Translations under genes and position numbers: made by a program | NCBI RefSeq assembly: GCF_030272615.1 | Contig: NC_081415.1 | Coordinates: 631,765,041 to 631,829,040, forward strand | Origin: Cryptomeria japonica | Lineage: Eukaryota; Streptophyta; Pinopsida; Cupressales; Cupressaceae | DNA length: 64,000 nucleotides | Direction: 5' to 3' | Notes under the pieces: model-generated | What the model saw: the letters and a program-made list of their open reading frames with translations, nothing else | Databases searched by the model: none | Told to the model about the DNA's origin: nothing | Part shown: positions 1 to 11,355 of the stretch, piece by piece | Position numbering within the stretch: the stretch's first letter is position 1 | How the letters are laid out: each line of letters begins with the position of its first letter

Positions 1-340
1 AATAGAGAAGATAGTGAAAGGTTTTTTGGAACATTTATCCAACATGTATCAAATGGATTTTGCATCAAATAAAGTTTTTCTAATGAAGAAGCTAGTGAGT
101 GGTACTAAAGAGGGGTTAAATTTGGAAGAGTATGCGAATGAGAAGAAGAAAATGGAGGATTTGAAAGAAAAATCTGAGCTATTGTGTAAATCAGTTAAAG
201 AGATTTTGGGTGATTGAGTTGAGAAGATCATAGTTTCTGATGATGTGGTGGACTCTTCTTATTGCTTGGTTATAAGAGAATATGGAATTATGAAGTTTCA
301 TGCCCTCAGGGGCAAATTTGGTATGTGAATTAAAGTAGAA
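1..340 (+). pseudogene. Ty1/copia gag fragment
   Basis: The open stretch 14-217 reads like the middle of a Ty1/copia GAG (UBN2/retrotran_gag_2 type). It has a tyrosine-containing helix, then NKVFLMKKLVSG, then a charged helix with EYANEKKKMEDL. After the stop near 215 the same kind of sequence continues for about 30 codons (a KIIVSDDVVDSS-like stretch). No zinc knuckle, protease or polymerase follows before AT-rich spacer begins, and the 5' part lies outside the window. It is a truncated relic. The assignment rests on the pattern of conserved residues, without a database search. Confidence 0.5.
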
Positions 341-1123
341 GATTCTTAGTTGTTCAATTTTATTGATTTTGACTCTTTATTTTTGGGGGATCAAGAGTTG
401 ATTGGAAGATGAAATGTCAAAATGATCTTATTATTTTTTTGTATAGCTATGAATTTGAGCTAAATGGTTGTTAATAATAGATTGGCAAGTAAGTTGGTAT
501 ACCTTTGAATACTACTTGAATGAATAAGAGCATGAGAACACCATCTAGGTTATGTCCAAGTGACAAAATATACTTTAGCATGCATGTTTCAAGTAGATTT
601 TAATGTATGCTAAATTAGAGAAAAAATATAGATTAAAAGTATGCATACTTCATGCCTTTTGACTTTTTGTTTAATAATCACATTAGATATGCCAATAGAT
701 ATGCTAGTTTTGTAATCAAGTTGGGTCAATTTGGTATTGAATATGAAAAAAGCATAGAAATATTCCTTCTTCCAATCCCTAAAGCCTTTATTAATTTGTA
801 TGTATCATCATTCATCAGTCCATGCATGCCATATTAGATTGCAGTTGTGATTATGTAGCTAAATGCAATTACTAATGTGATTTCATCCCTCATTTAAAAA
901 AAAATGAATTCCTACACATGAAGGCTAAAATTTCTTAAATTTGGCTATTGTTCCATCAACTTGCACACCAAAATCACCTAAGTTAGGGTGTATAATTTCA
1001 TATATAAAGATATGTTATAGGACCAGGTAGTGTTATATGAAGTAAAAATGATAATTAAAAAAATCATAGATTATTAGTATTAATTGCATATCATTCATTA
1101 TATGATGTAAATGAAATATCAAT
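341..1123. other. AT-rich spacer, no gene seen
   Basis: No convincing coding frame, RNA gene or LTR boundary. The 61-codon open frame at 652-837 has no recognisable motif and its composition matches the surrounding spacer. Confidence 0.6.
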
Positions 1124-1524
1124 TGTGTATGATTATCCAAGAATTAATATTGCACGAATCTTTATTTTAGGCATGTTGTATCATATTTGTCTTCTATTCT
1201 TGTGAACAACAATTAAATAGGGGAAGGTAACTAAGCTATAAGGGGAAGTTGGTATATATTCCCATACCCTAATATAAGAAGTTATCAAAGGCAATTTTGA
1301 ATATGACATGTCTAAGATCAAATATGTGTATGATTATCCAAGAATTAATATTGCATGAATCTTTATTTTAGGCATGTTGTATCATATTTGTCTTCTATTC
1401 TTGTGAACAACAATTAAATAGGGGAAGGTAACTAAGCTATAAGGGGAAGTTGGTATATATTCCCATACCCTAATATAAGAAGTTATCAAAGGCAATTTGA
1501 ATATGACATGTCTAAGATCAAATA
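1124..1524. repeat. 201-bp tandem duplication
   Basis: Two adjacent copies, 1124-1324 and 1325-1524, begin TGTGTATGATTATCC and end AAGATCAAATA. They differ by only a few bases, including a one-base deletion in a T run, so the duplication is recent. Neither copy contains a recognisable gene. Confidence 0.9.
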
Positions 1525-2203
1525 TTTTGCAAAGGAAATTCAAGAATGACAAGCCTCGAATAAGATCTTGGATTTTGAAGCCCATTTTTTGATGGTACAA
1601 TTTCATCTTGAGATTTATAATGCCAAAATTCAGTTTTCTACAACTATCTATACATTTTCCAAATTCCTATTATATGTGTAATTGGTGTCTAAATAAACTC
1701 TCAACCTTACTTATTTGTTACTCATATTTTGTAATTTATATTAAATCCATCTTAAATTTTTGATTTAGATCTAATTACTTTTATTCAATTTTTAATTTTT
1801 ATTTTATTGAGAGAAATTGATAGTTTAATCCACCTATCTTAGTTCTTTATAGGACAAGCCCTACCAATGACTTGATCTGTAACAAAATTTCATCCACACC
1901 ATGAACAAATAAAAAATTGAGTCCATGACTTGAACTATCTAAAATAGCAATCAAAACCGAGTAAGCTAACCTAAGAATCAATTTACATCTAATTTATTGT
2001 AGACCTAGCTGATCACATATTGTAAAGGGAACATATTGTAGACCTGAGTATTGATTTAAAAATATAATTAATGATGAATTTTCTCACTTGTTTGTCCCCA
2101 AAACTATGGATAATTTACAAAGACTTCAGCAAAGAACATCTCTGATTCTCAAATGGGATGGGGGCATTCAGAAAACTGTATTATACAAAAACAATAATAA
2201 CCT
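1525..2203. other. Spacer downstream of the LEA2 gene
   Basis: AT-rich sequence with no supported gene. Its right part is the 3' flank of the minus-strand gene at 2370-3011. Confidence 0.5.
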
Positions 2204-2209
2204 TTTATT
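2204..2209 (-). terminator. Candidate poly(A) signal of the LEA2 gene
   Basis: An AATAAA hexamer on the minus strand about 160 nt downstream of the stop codon at 2370. The distance suits a plant 3' UTR, but AATAAA occurs often by chance in AT-rich DNA. Confidence 0.3.
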
Positions 2210-2369
2210 ATACTCAATACACAGCAATAGCAGTGGGTTATTTCACAATGTAATCCACACCAACAAACGCAAAGAAATAAGGAATAAATGAAATCGCTCA
2301 GTGAAGAGAGAAACAGAAAAAACACTCCATCTGCATAACAACTCAGCTACGGCCTGCCCTAAAATAAAT

Positions 2370-3011
2370 CTATCGATCCACGTCCACTTTGCACTTCTTC
2401 CTCTGGAAAGTCGTTGAAGTCGTTTCATTCAGCGGCGCAGAGAATCGGCACTTCACTTTGAGCTTGTAATGACGGGTTTTAAATCCGCCCACCTTGAAAC
2501 GAATACGAGATCTCAATTTAACTTCCGTGTCGACCAAATCCCCTGTATTCGAAGATGACAACGATCCAGCAGAGAGAAAAACAGGACGCAAAACAGTGGT
2601 ATTTTTGTGGCCCTGATAAAATTCATGCAGCCCAGTAGCCGTAATACTCTGTTCTGCAGAAAAGGTTGTCGCAAATGCATAGATGGTGTCATAATAGATG
2701 CCCATCCTTCTATTCCCATTCCGAACGGTCATATTCAAAGCGATAGTACTGTTGTTACTGAAATCAACATCGTCAACGTAGAATTTGGGCTTTGTTGGGC
2801 GCACGACTAACCAGATAATAAGCGCTGCAATGCCGATGACTACTACGAGGCCGATGATGAAATTTATAAGGAATTTTAAGAAACAGGGCATTCCACGCCT
2901 TCGTTTGGGAAGAATGTAAACTGCAGTGGGTGATGGAATCGGGGCTCCGTTTCCCCCTGCTGAATAGTACCCTCCATTGAAGGTCGGACCAGGTTTAGCG
3001 CCTTCACCCAT
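2370..3011 (-). CDS. NDR1/HIN1-like LEA2-domain membrane protein
   Basis: A 213-residue, intron-free protein read on the minus strand. I take the ATG at 3011 as start. An in-frame TTG precedes it, but TTG is not expected to initiate here. Residues 1-40 are Gly/Pro-rich and end in a basic KRRR cluster. Residues about 47-70 form one transmembrane helix, followed by WLVVRPTKPKF, the usual juxtamembrane signature of NHL proteins. Residues about 85-190 fit a LEA_2 beta-sandwich, with TVRNGNRRMGIYYD where the family typically has RNPN...YYD. Family members are single-pass plasma-membrane proteins with the LEA2 domain outside the cytoplasm, linked to pathogen and stress responses. Length and architecture are normal and there is no disabling mutation. 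It has a TATA-like box and a duplicated leader. It is the only intact host gene I see; the exact paralogue cannot be named. Confidence 0.88.
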   Translation of the reverse strand: MGEGAKPGPTFNGGYYSAGGNGAPIPSPTAVYILPKRRRGMPCFLKFLINFIIGLVVVIGIAALIIWLVVRPTKPKFYVDDVDFSNNSTIALNMTVRNGNRRMGIYYDTIYAFATTFSAEQSITATGLHEFYQGHKNTTVLRPVFLSAGSLSSSNTGDLVDTEVKLRSRIRFKVGGFKTRHYKLKVKCRFSAPLNETTSTTFQRKKCKVDVDR

Positions 3012-3044
3012 CAATTCTTTCTGTAAAATCTTCGCTCAGAGTTG

Positions 3045-3148
3045 GATTCTAAATTGATTTTTAGACAACAAGATAATATCTTGCAGAAGAAGGATGTGAT
3101 TCTAAATAGATTTAGATAACAAGATGAAATCTTGCAGAAGAAAGATGT
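3045..3148 (-). repeat. ~52-bp tandem duplication in the LEA2 5' leader
   Basis: Copies at 3045-3097 and 3098-3148 share GATTCTAAAT, ACAAGAT and TCTTGCAGAAGAA blocks. They lie between the likely TATA box and the start codon, so both should be in the 5' UTR. Confidence 0.75.
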
Positions 3149-3178
3149 GAATACGTGGGATGGAATGGGGCGTGGGAG

Positions 3179-3187
3179 TAAATATAG
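3179..3187 (-). promoter_or_regulatory. Candidate TATA box for the LEA2 gene
   Basis: Minus-strand CTATATTTA. It would place transcription start near 3150 and give a leader of about 140 nt ahead of the ATG at 3011. The assignment rests on position and sequence only. Confidence 0.45.
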
Positions 3188-3189
3188 GA

Positions 3190-5800
3190 GGTCTGAGGAA
3201 GTTTCTGCGTAATTAAAAATGATGACTAAGTGGAGTTTTGGCACGCGGTTTCAACTTTGTACAACGCGGTTGGGCTGCTAATGGAAAAACCGTCGATTGA
3301 TTGCGTGTGGGGAAAGATTTTCAGCGGCGTTCTTTATCGGAATCACGTCCCTGAGTAGGATGGATAACTGTCTCATGTCAGACTTTTTCTTCTCGCATTC
3401 GAGAAGACCTTTGCTGGAAAGTTATATTATTGCCCAGTGGTTTGAATCTCATTGTTTTATGAGTATTTGGTTTGAACAAGATGGAGGTTTCGTCATCTTT
3501 GTGGAATTTGGGATTTGTTGTGTGTATCTGCTGCTGTCATCGTCGTCACTCTGTCGTAACTTGCCGCGTGGATGTTGAGCTTTTTTCTTTCTGGAAAAAT
3601 ATAGAAGGTTTTCGTCGTTATGATGTTGAGCTTCTGTCTAGAAGAATATAGATGTTGAACTTTTACCATTTAATTAATTTCTTATTAGTAGGAGGACATC
3701 AACACATTAAATTTTATTGGATTGGAGGATGTCAACATCTGAGTTGGTTTAATGACGGAGAAATTGCATTCTTGAAAGAGAGGTCACAAGTTAAAATCTT
3801 GTAAAGGGTAGGATAATGGATGCATGCGTTGGTGTCTCTTCTATGAAGAGAGTAGGATACGTACACCTGGTCTGTATCATAGTTAGGTGTCTCCTCCATG
3901 GAGTATAGGGTATCCTCATATTACTAGAAGACATTTGTAGACTTGAAAAACATATTGCTAGATGGCCTAATCTCATTGGGATTAGAAAAAGACCCATTTC
4001 ATTTTCATTTCCACACAAACAACTTTATGTATATGTGAAAAGGAACTCTTATGAATTTTGTAATCCATTATTGAAGATATGTATGAAAAGAATTTTTTTA
4101 TCTTTTGAAATAGGCTCATATTGAAGATAAGGTATGAACACACATGACTTAATATGTGTGAAAGGAATCCTAATATTCTTTATTATTTATTATCTATGAT
4201 TTGTTATATCTTTTCTATAATGAAAATTATTTTTTAGTCTGGATTTTGTTAATTTTTTTTTTCTTTTATAATGATTTATGTGATTTTTTATTGGTTAGGT
4301 AGTTTGAAATCTTATTACAATTTTCAATTTATTCTATGTTAAATGGGCTATTAGAATGACATTAGCTTTAATAACTATTATTTTAGTTTGGATATTAGCT
4401 TTTATAATAATTATATATGATTTGTAGAATCATGTGACATCAACAAATTTATCACATTTATGACTTCTATAATTTTATATTTGCAAGATATGACAAATAT
4501 TAGAATATTTACTAATAGTCAACTTTTTCCTTTTTTAAAAGTGATATAAAATTTTATGTCAAATATTATTTACATATTTCATTAGTTTCACCAATGAAAG
4601 AAGAATGACAATGTAGGAACCACAATGACATGAACTAAAATGGTAGGAATGGAATAGTGGGAGGAGAAACTATTGACAATAAACTACAAGATTGAGATCT
4701 ACAAATTATTTATCCCCAATGTAATGCAATAAGAAGAAAATTAAAATAGTGTAGTAGATAATAAATTCATAAAATGAATATTTACAAAACTGTACACATT
4801 AATGGACACTATAAAGTAGACATTCTTATATATAATATCATATAGTTTTATACGATGTATAATCCTTTTTACAAGCACAATATGAACATCACATATGTTT
4901 CAACAATTTCTATTATATTAAGACTTTATACTCTTTCTCCATATTCCTTCTCTATTTTTCACATCACACATTTATATCTTCTTTAGAGTGAGATCAAATG
5001 CTTATATAACTTTCTTAACTGTACTTGGATATGTGTTTTTTTATTCTTGTGTTTTTCCATTTCTCAAAAGATATTGTATAATGTTATTTTATACTATAAT
5101 TGTCTTCTATTGACTTTTAATTCACCATATTTATAGTTATTTACTTGCCAACATCCTCTCAAGTTTAATCCATTATCTTATCCTCAAGAAATCTTTTTCT
5201 ATCAAAATAAAAACGTCGTAGCAAAATTTGTTTGTAGTTAATACTTATTGATTCGTATGTAATATCGTCTACACATATTGAATTCATTATTTCATTGTTG
5301 AGAGGTTATTAGACTAACTAGTTCTGCAAGTGTTGGAATGACTTGTTCTACCTCTCAAGAAGCTTGGATAGAATTGATAAGTGGATGTTTACCTCCAACC
5401 CTAATCCTTCATTTATGTTATTTATTTCACTCTTTGTTCACTTGGTTGTGTTGTGATTGAATATTTTGTAAATGACAAGTGGATGTATGACTTTCTTTTT
5501 TTTATTAAATAAATGCACATAAATTTTTTTACAAGGATTGTCAAGAGACTATGAATTACAATAACAAAGAATGTTGTCTAGACTAAATAGCCACAAATTT
5601 AATACAAAATTCAATGATGTCAACCAACAAGACAAGATATACATCTAGCCCATGAGCAGTGAAAACATAACAATGAAAAGCTGAAAAACAACATTGCAAT
5701 CTAAATTTGAAGAGTCTTTGCATCTGTCTAGAACATAGAATATTTTCTTTCCATACATGTAAAATCTATAGTTTAATGGTGTTCAAAAGGTTGTTGGTCT
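3190..5800. other. Long AT-rich spacer
   Basis: The first few hundred bases (to about 3650) are more GC-balanced and are the upstream flank of the LEA2 gene. The rest is AT-rich with stops in all frames. I find no LTR ends, no conserved protein motifs and no structural RNA. Confidence 0.55.
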
Positions 5801-6330
5801 TAACATGTTCTTTAGTGATCCTCTATAATTGAAAACATAGAGATACAAATTGGATTAGAATGTCTAAGTAAAACCTTAAAAGTTCTACTTTTGAATGAAA
5901 TATATTATTTGAAAATACAACCAAACCCCTGCTCTTCCATATATTTAACAAAACAGTTTGTCTTATAGTATCCACCACAACATTAATGATGAAAACCAAT
6001 GTCCAAGAGGGCTTCTTTCTAGAACAAAACATTATCAAAGATAGCATCTAACTGATTGAAAATAGAATTCCATTTTTATTTTGTTTTTGCTAATGAATAG
6101 TTTTGAAACAAGTGTTTTAAGCTTTCAATTTGTTGAGGAAAAAGGCATTTGATAATTTTATAGGTTGAACAATCATACATTTTAATTTTTCTCCAACAAG
6201 GAACTTGAAATGTAGGATTTTCCAAGCAAATATTTGAGCATTAGCCTCTGCTTTTGACTTCCATATTTGACTAGTCTCCATGTCCTTTCATAAAACCGAC
6301 ATTTCCATTTTTGGTTCAATCTTAGATTTA
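5800..6330 (-). pseudogene. Possible LINE remnant (zf-RVT-like region)
   Basis: Read on the minus strand with frame changes, the segment gives IWKSKAEANAQIFAWKIL, then a VGEKL-type turn, a KHLFQNY-like stretch and LLNIWKSRGLVVFSN. This order resembles the zf-RVT region downstream of reverse transcriptase in plant LINEs (FaWkil..., gE.L, a heavily cysteine-spaced part, then W.iWk.RN..vF). Stops and frameshifts interrupt it and no RT catalytic motif is present. The call is from motif resemblance only; a chance match in AT-rich sequence is possible. Confidence 0.33.
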
Positions 6331-6999
6331 ATGAAATGTAAGACAAAGTATTTAAATAATTATTTTTAAAGAAAAACAAAAGAAATGGAACTTAGACAGC
6401 CATAACCAATCTTTCAACAACAAAACAAGAAAAAAAAGAAGAAATCTACAACAAAAAAAAAAGAAAAAAGGGCATTGTAAGGGAGTACATAGTTTGATTT
6501 GCTGCTAGTTCAATCCGAATACCCTAACGCCTTTATGTGGAAGATTCAACGACAGCATACAGCCTTCTAAAACAGATGAAAATGTATACAAAACCGCGAC
6601 AGCCTCAGCCTTAATCATTCTAGCAATAAATTTGCAAGGTCTACTTCTGGTAAGATTTTCTAAATACCCATCAAGGTTCTTTTCGCAACAAGGGTGTCCA
6701 GGAAACCAAATCTTCGTTTGCTGAAGCATATCTTGGTATAAGGGTTCTCGAGCTTTTCTAATAACCTATAGAAATGGTATATATTTTTCCCCGTCAAGAT
6801 GTGGAAGTGCATTTATAGCATTTTATTAACCTTTGGAATCCTTTGAAGAAAGCAGGGGAGACATGGTATTACTCCAGGATTTGGCAAGTTGTTCTGAACA
6901 TGCCACATTTAGCAAGGAAAGACTTACTTGAATCCAAATGCAATCTCTTCAGAAAAATCAAAACCGAGTCCTTTAGTCCAATATGGTCTGGCCAGCAGC
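6331..6999. other. Spacer upstream of the PPR pseudogene
   Basis: Contains A-rich tracts near 6360-6470. A 74-codon open frame on the minus strand (6505-6729) is less AT-rich than its surroundings but matches no family I recognise. The plus strand from about 6840 may be a very degraded upstream PPR repeat. Confidence 0.4.
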
Positions 7000-7665
7000 G
7001 AACATATTGGTAAATGCCATGCAAAAATTGGAAGCATAGACTAGGTGCGCGAGCTGTTTGACAAAATGCCTAAATGAAATGTGGTGCCATGGACTGCAGC
7101 CATTGTTGGATATGTGCAAAATGGACTCATTGAGAAAGCTTCACAGCTTTGTAAGCAAATGCAATTCGTAGTGTAAAGCCAAATATCACAACCTTTGCTA
7201 GCATCATCCCCGCATGAGCGAAGGTGAGAGCTATGCATCTGATTATGGAGATTCATAAATAAATAATAGAAAGTGATTTTTTTTTCAAATATTGTAATTG
7301 TGAATGCATTATGCACTAGTGCAGATGGTGTGAGCTTTGTATCTGGGTATGCAGATTATTAAATAATAGAAAGTGGTTTTTGTCAAATATTGTAATGGTA
7401 AATGCATTGATAGACATATATGGTAAATGTGCACTAGTGCAGATGGCACGGGAGTTGTTAGTCAAAATGCCTCAATTTGATGTGGTCTCATGGATTACAA
7501 TGATTGTACGATATACACAAAATGGTTTTGTTGACAAAGCTTTGGAGTTTCTTGAACAAATTCAATTGCATATTTAAAGCCATACTCAATAACATTTACC
7601 AGCATCCTCCTAGCTTGGCTAAACTTGGAGTGATCAAAGATGTGGTGTGATCAAGTCCTACTTGT
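7000..7665 (+). pseudogene. Pentatricopeptide-repeat (PPR) protein pseudogene
   Basis: Two degenerate blocks of a PLS-type plant PPR protein. Block one (from about 7006) reads IGKCHAKIGSID, then ELFDKMPK, then NVVPWTAAIVGYVQNG, with in-frame stops in the linkers. Block two (about 7380-7577) is open and reads VNALIDIYGKC, then ARELLVKMP, FDVVSWITMIVRYTQNG and ALEFLEQIQL. A frameshifted SITFTSIL follows. These are the usual VxNALIDMYxKCG / VFDxMPxRDVVSWNxMIxGYxQNG signatures. Working members are organellar RNA-binding proteins with many repeats. Here only about two repeats survive, with stops and a local duplication, and no E or DYW domain is seen, so it is a non-functional fragment. Confidence 0.75.
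7228..7447 (+). repeat. Local direct duplication inside the PPR pseudogene
   Basis: Copy one (about 7228-7328) and copy two (about 7332-7447) both contain GAGCT..TGTATCTG-like starts, AAATAATAGAAAGTG, CAAATATTGTAAT and GCACTAGTGCAGATGG. Copy two keeps an extra segment encoding IDIYGKC that copy one has lost. The duplication helps explain the shifted reading frame. Confidence 0.65.
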
Positions 7666-7689
7666 GAACACTTTCATTTGAAGACAAAT

Positions 7690-9069
7690 ATTCTGATTTG
7701 TATGCATCTAAGTAGGAATTTTCTCCAGGTTTACTTTGTCCAGGCTTCTTGCTACTCCATCTTTGGCGTCTTACCTCCAGATTCCTGCACAGGTTTGTTA
7801 TTATTTGTATCTTGTATTTGAGGAAATGCCATTTTGTTTATCATTTCATAATTGTCTTGTTTTCTTAGTGCCTTGTGCTTTTGTGAAGGTACAATAGGGA
7901 AAGAGGTTTTGGTTTATCTATAAGGGTTTGGTTTAATTTAGTAGTTGCTGAAGAAATCTATAATTTAGGTGGCGTAATTTTAAGCCCTTTAACTCCAACA
8001 CCCAATGCTGTCAATAGGGCTGGGGCTAAAATCGTCTCATCCAAGTCCTAATCTGAATCAAATTTGCATATTTGGTCAATCTAGAAATTAACATATCACA
8101 ATTTGGTGAATGTTTCAGAATCCAATTGGGTACCTGCAAGGTTCTTCAAATTGAAATCAACAATATTCATGTTCACTGATTGCATAGCATAGAGAATCAT
8201 ATCATAACTATAGTAATTATTGGTCCACCATAAATGTTCCAATCAGTAATATCCAAGATCATACTTACCAAAAGTCATTGATGTTTGGAATAATCAATTA
8301 TTCCCAATTTCATATTGTCAATTATTTACCAATAATCAACAAGTTCAACCATTTTCTTTCCCTATTCTTATAGGGAAAACAGTGCCACAAGGAAGTTGAT
8401 GACATGTTGCAGCCACATTTTAGGAATTTAAAATAAGGATGAGATAGAGAGGCTTTCGTAATCTTCAACTGCCAACATGTTACCATAATTCTGGATCAGT
8501 GTGGCTTGCTTATCACTCTATTAATCCTACTTATATAGATGGACAATGTTCCATCCTTAACCATATCAAAACATGGAGGAAGTATGACTAGTATATTTCT
8601 GGCATGCCTTAGGTGGGGAATTTCTCAAAATGAAGGTAGCAAACAACAGGTCTTTACTGTGAGAAATTTAACAAGTGTAGAAAATTGCAAAGAAGAACAA
8701 TAACACACAACACACAGATTTATGTGGAAAAATCTGGTAAAAGTATACCACTAAAAAACCAACAAATTATCTTTCGTATTGATTCTCAGGAATTACAGAG
8801 TTACACCAATCTTCAAATGTACATCAAAATATGACTTCGAACAACCTAAAACAACCAAGTTGCAGAGTCCTACTTGAAGACAACTTACTAAATATAGTAA
8901 GTCTGACTTGCACAACTACATGTAAAACACATGTCGAAATTACTATTTATAATAAGTTTCATGACAAAACTTTCTATTTATAGTAAGTCTCAAAAAAATT
9001 TGCACCTCCGGTAGGACACCCGATGGTGTGTCGTCTAACAATGAGCGCCTAACGACACATTAGTGGGCA
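7690..9069. other. Spacer, no gene seen
   Basis: No supported coding frame. Around 8660-8760 there is an LTR-like phrase (ACACAACACACAG, then TTTATGTGGAAAAATCTGG) resembling plant copia LTR interiors, but I could not find matching ends or target duplications. Confidence 0.45.
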
Positions 9070-9165
9070 ATCCATGATGACTCAACCACTACTAGATGAA
9101 TATCCAAGATGACTCAACCACTGCTAGATGGGTATCCAAGACGACTCAACCATTGCAAGATGGAA
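9070..9165. repeat. Three tandem copies of a 32-bp unit
   Basis: Units start at 9070, 9102 and 9134 and share ATCCAAGATGACTCAACCA with a few substitutions. A partial fourth starts at 9166. The period is exactly 32 bp. Confidence 0.85.
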
Positions 9166-9169
9166 ATCC

Positions 9170-10455
9170 AATTTGAACATTTTAAACCTTTAGGCTTTGT
9201 GAATTGCTTCCCTTGACTAAAAGGCAAAATAAATCGATATTGTTGGATACAGTGCTTGAATGGACAACTCCTTAGCATGGTGCACCCTCCTGTTTTTTCA
9301 ACAATGGTTTGTCTCATATCCTTAAAACAGCATTGCATATCAATCACTTCTTTTTTTCAATCTTTATCAGTAACTGCTAATTTCATTAAAAGATTAGATA
9401 TAGCAACGCTTACCATCTTGCACAAAGATTTCTAGAAAAAGGAGAAATGATTTTCCTTCCTCAATGAAGAAACAAGCAATGCAGAAGTATTTGTTTTTCC
9501 TCATCACTAAGAGCACTATATTTACCACTTGTTATCCCCATTCCACTTCTCTGCAAGAGTCGCAAGAAAAGTTGGAAAATAAATCGCACATATAATATGT
9601 GAGAGTGAAAAGTTGGAAGATAAAACATTTTTTTGTTTGAAGAAAAATGGGTTAGTGTTAACAAATATTTTACATTGGTTCAATAAGGAAGCTTAGCATG
9701 TTGTAGGTCTTAATTAATCTATAAAAAATTAATACAATATAAAAAATAGTTGTTAATCAATCTTCAAGAAAAGTTTCTTGACTTGTTTATCTGACCTATC
9801 AATCAACAAATACAAATATTGCATAATTTTAACCCGGAAAAATATCTTACAATAATGTCTTCAATCTATTCTTGTGTTTTTATGGCCCTTTTGTGGGGTT
9901 CACTTATAGGAGTGGTTATTTCCCTGGTCCAATGGGTTTGTAGAGCTAAACTTCTGATTATGTCATACAATTTTTATTTCATTCACAACCTTCAATATGA
10001 AAAAATTAGCAAAGCCAAAAACTGCAGGGGCAGGGGGCGGAGTGGATGTCTACATTTAATAGGGATAAATTATATAAAAGTCATGGGAAAAATTTCAGTT
10101 GCCTCCTCAGCCTAAGAGTTTATAGTGATAGATTCAGTTTATTATAATAACTGCAACTATAGCCCCTATTTTATATGCATAAATTCATTTTATTTCAGGA
10201 ATTAACTACATTTTGCCCAAGCATGTTCCTTACAATTCCGTTCTTAGATAATTATATTTGAGTAGAAGCACACTTATTATACAGTGGTAGCAGAGAGAGT
10301 TTGGAACAGATGATCAACCGCATATTTTCTCCCCTGAAACTAAAAAACACATGATACCTCCTATTGGGTTAAGAGCTGAATTTTGTTTTGGGAGTATTAG
10401 TTTTTATTGAAATCCATCAATCTATCATAAATTAATGGAAAAAAGAAAGGTTTCG
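9170..10455. other. Spacer, no gene supported
   Basis: Includes a 98-codon open frame at 9819-10115 with a hydrophobic stretch. It has no recognisable family motif and no sign of selection for coding. Confidence 0.45.
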
Positions 10456-10731
10456 TTATTTGATGTTTTTCTCTGATTTGTTTCTAAAAATTCCATTGGC
10501 TACACAATACACTATTTCCTCTAGAAAGATTTTCATTTTTCCAATTTCTAAAATAGGCAACTCAAACATTGGAATCATATGATAGTACAATGCAAGCTTA
10601 TTAAGGTGTAAATTATTCCAAATCATCAAAACATTGATGTTTCCTATTCTCCAATAATAAGTACAAAACCTTTGCAATATGCAATTAGTAAAGATTCCTG
10701 CATGAGATGCTATACAAGAAAATCCTTTCAT
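10456..10731 (-). pseudogene. Possible LINE RT C-terminal fragment
   Basis: The 91-codon minus-strand frame contains NKLALYYHMIPMFELP followed by a KMKIFLEEIVY stretch. This resembles the end of plant LINE reverse transcriptases, where a Y...lP...i.ki...rF.W pattern follows the palm. The YADD box is absent, and neither flank extends the match in this frame. The segment is short and similarity is partial, so this is a weak assignment. It may belong with the zf-RVT-like remnant at 5.8-6.3 kb, but intervening sequence does not connect them. Confidence 0.25.
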
Positions 10732-10734
10732 AGC

Positions 10735-11350
10735 TTCAGCAGATTATTTAGTTTATTTATCCTAAATATAATTGCATCTCCAGCAATAGTCTTGAAAATT
10801 GGAGGGTCAGGATTAATGCTTCCATCTATTCTGGTTGAAATATCATCAGGTTTATTGGACTTTATTTGTAGGATTAGATACTAATGCATTTAGAATTTTT
10901 TTAACCACTTGTATTATCAAATCAAATAAAAGTTTTTTAATTTTTTAATTATAATCAGCGAAAGGAAGAAAATAATTAAAATATCATTTATTTCAAAAAC
11001 TATTAGATTATAATATTAAAGTGAAAGGTAATTATTATTATTTAAATAAAAATACTTTTAAAATTATTTATTTCAAAAATTATTAAGTAAAAGTAAAGTC
11101 TTATTTTAATTTTCAGGTAAATCTGAATAAAATGCAGTACACAATCAAATTTAAAAACAAGAATTAACAACATTAATGGATTGTGGAAACTTTATTATTA
11201 ATTGGTGCCCCACGTGGAAGGGAATTGTGTTTCAAAGCTAAACAGAATGAGTGGCTAAGGATCAAACTCTCAAAGAAAAATGTAGACGATATAAAAGCAC
11301 TACATAATCGAATCCAAAAACTAGAATTAATAGTAAAAAAATCTTATTTT
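10735..11350. other. Spacer flanking the E1 insertion
   Basis: AT-rich. An open frame from 11,183 runs toward the E1 junction and is cut there. Joined across E1 to the sequence after 51,928 it meets a stop within a few codons, so there is no evidence that a gene was interrupted. Confidence 0.4.
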
Positions 11351-11355
11351 TGTCG

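Noticed and set aside
6505-6729. 74-codon minus-strand frame as a small gene
   Set aside because: Less AT-rich than its surroundings, but no motif, no homologue recognised and no partner exons; insufficient to call.
8660-9060. Copia-type LTR fragment
   Set aside because: Contains a familiar LTR-interior phrase but I found no TG/CA ends, target duplication, primer site or second copy in the window.
9819-10115. 98-codon frame with a hydrophobic segment, briefly considered an ABC-transporter exon
   Set aside because: Resemblance is only hydrophobic composition; no signature motif, no splice sites placed, and flanks do not extend the match.
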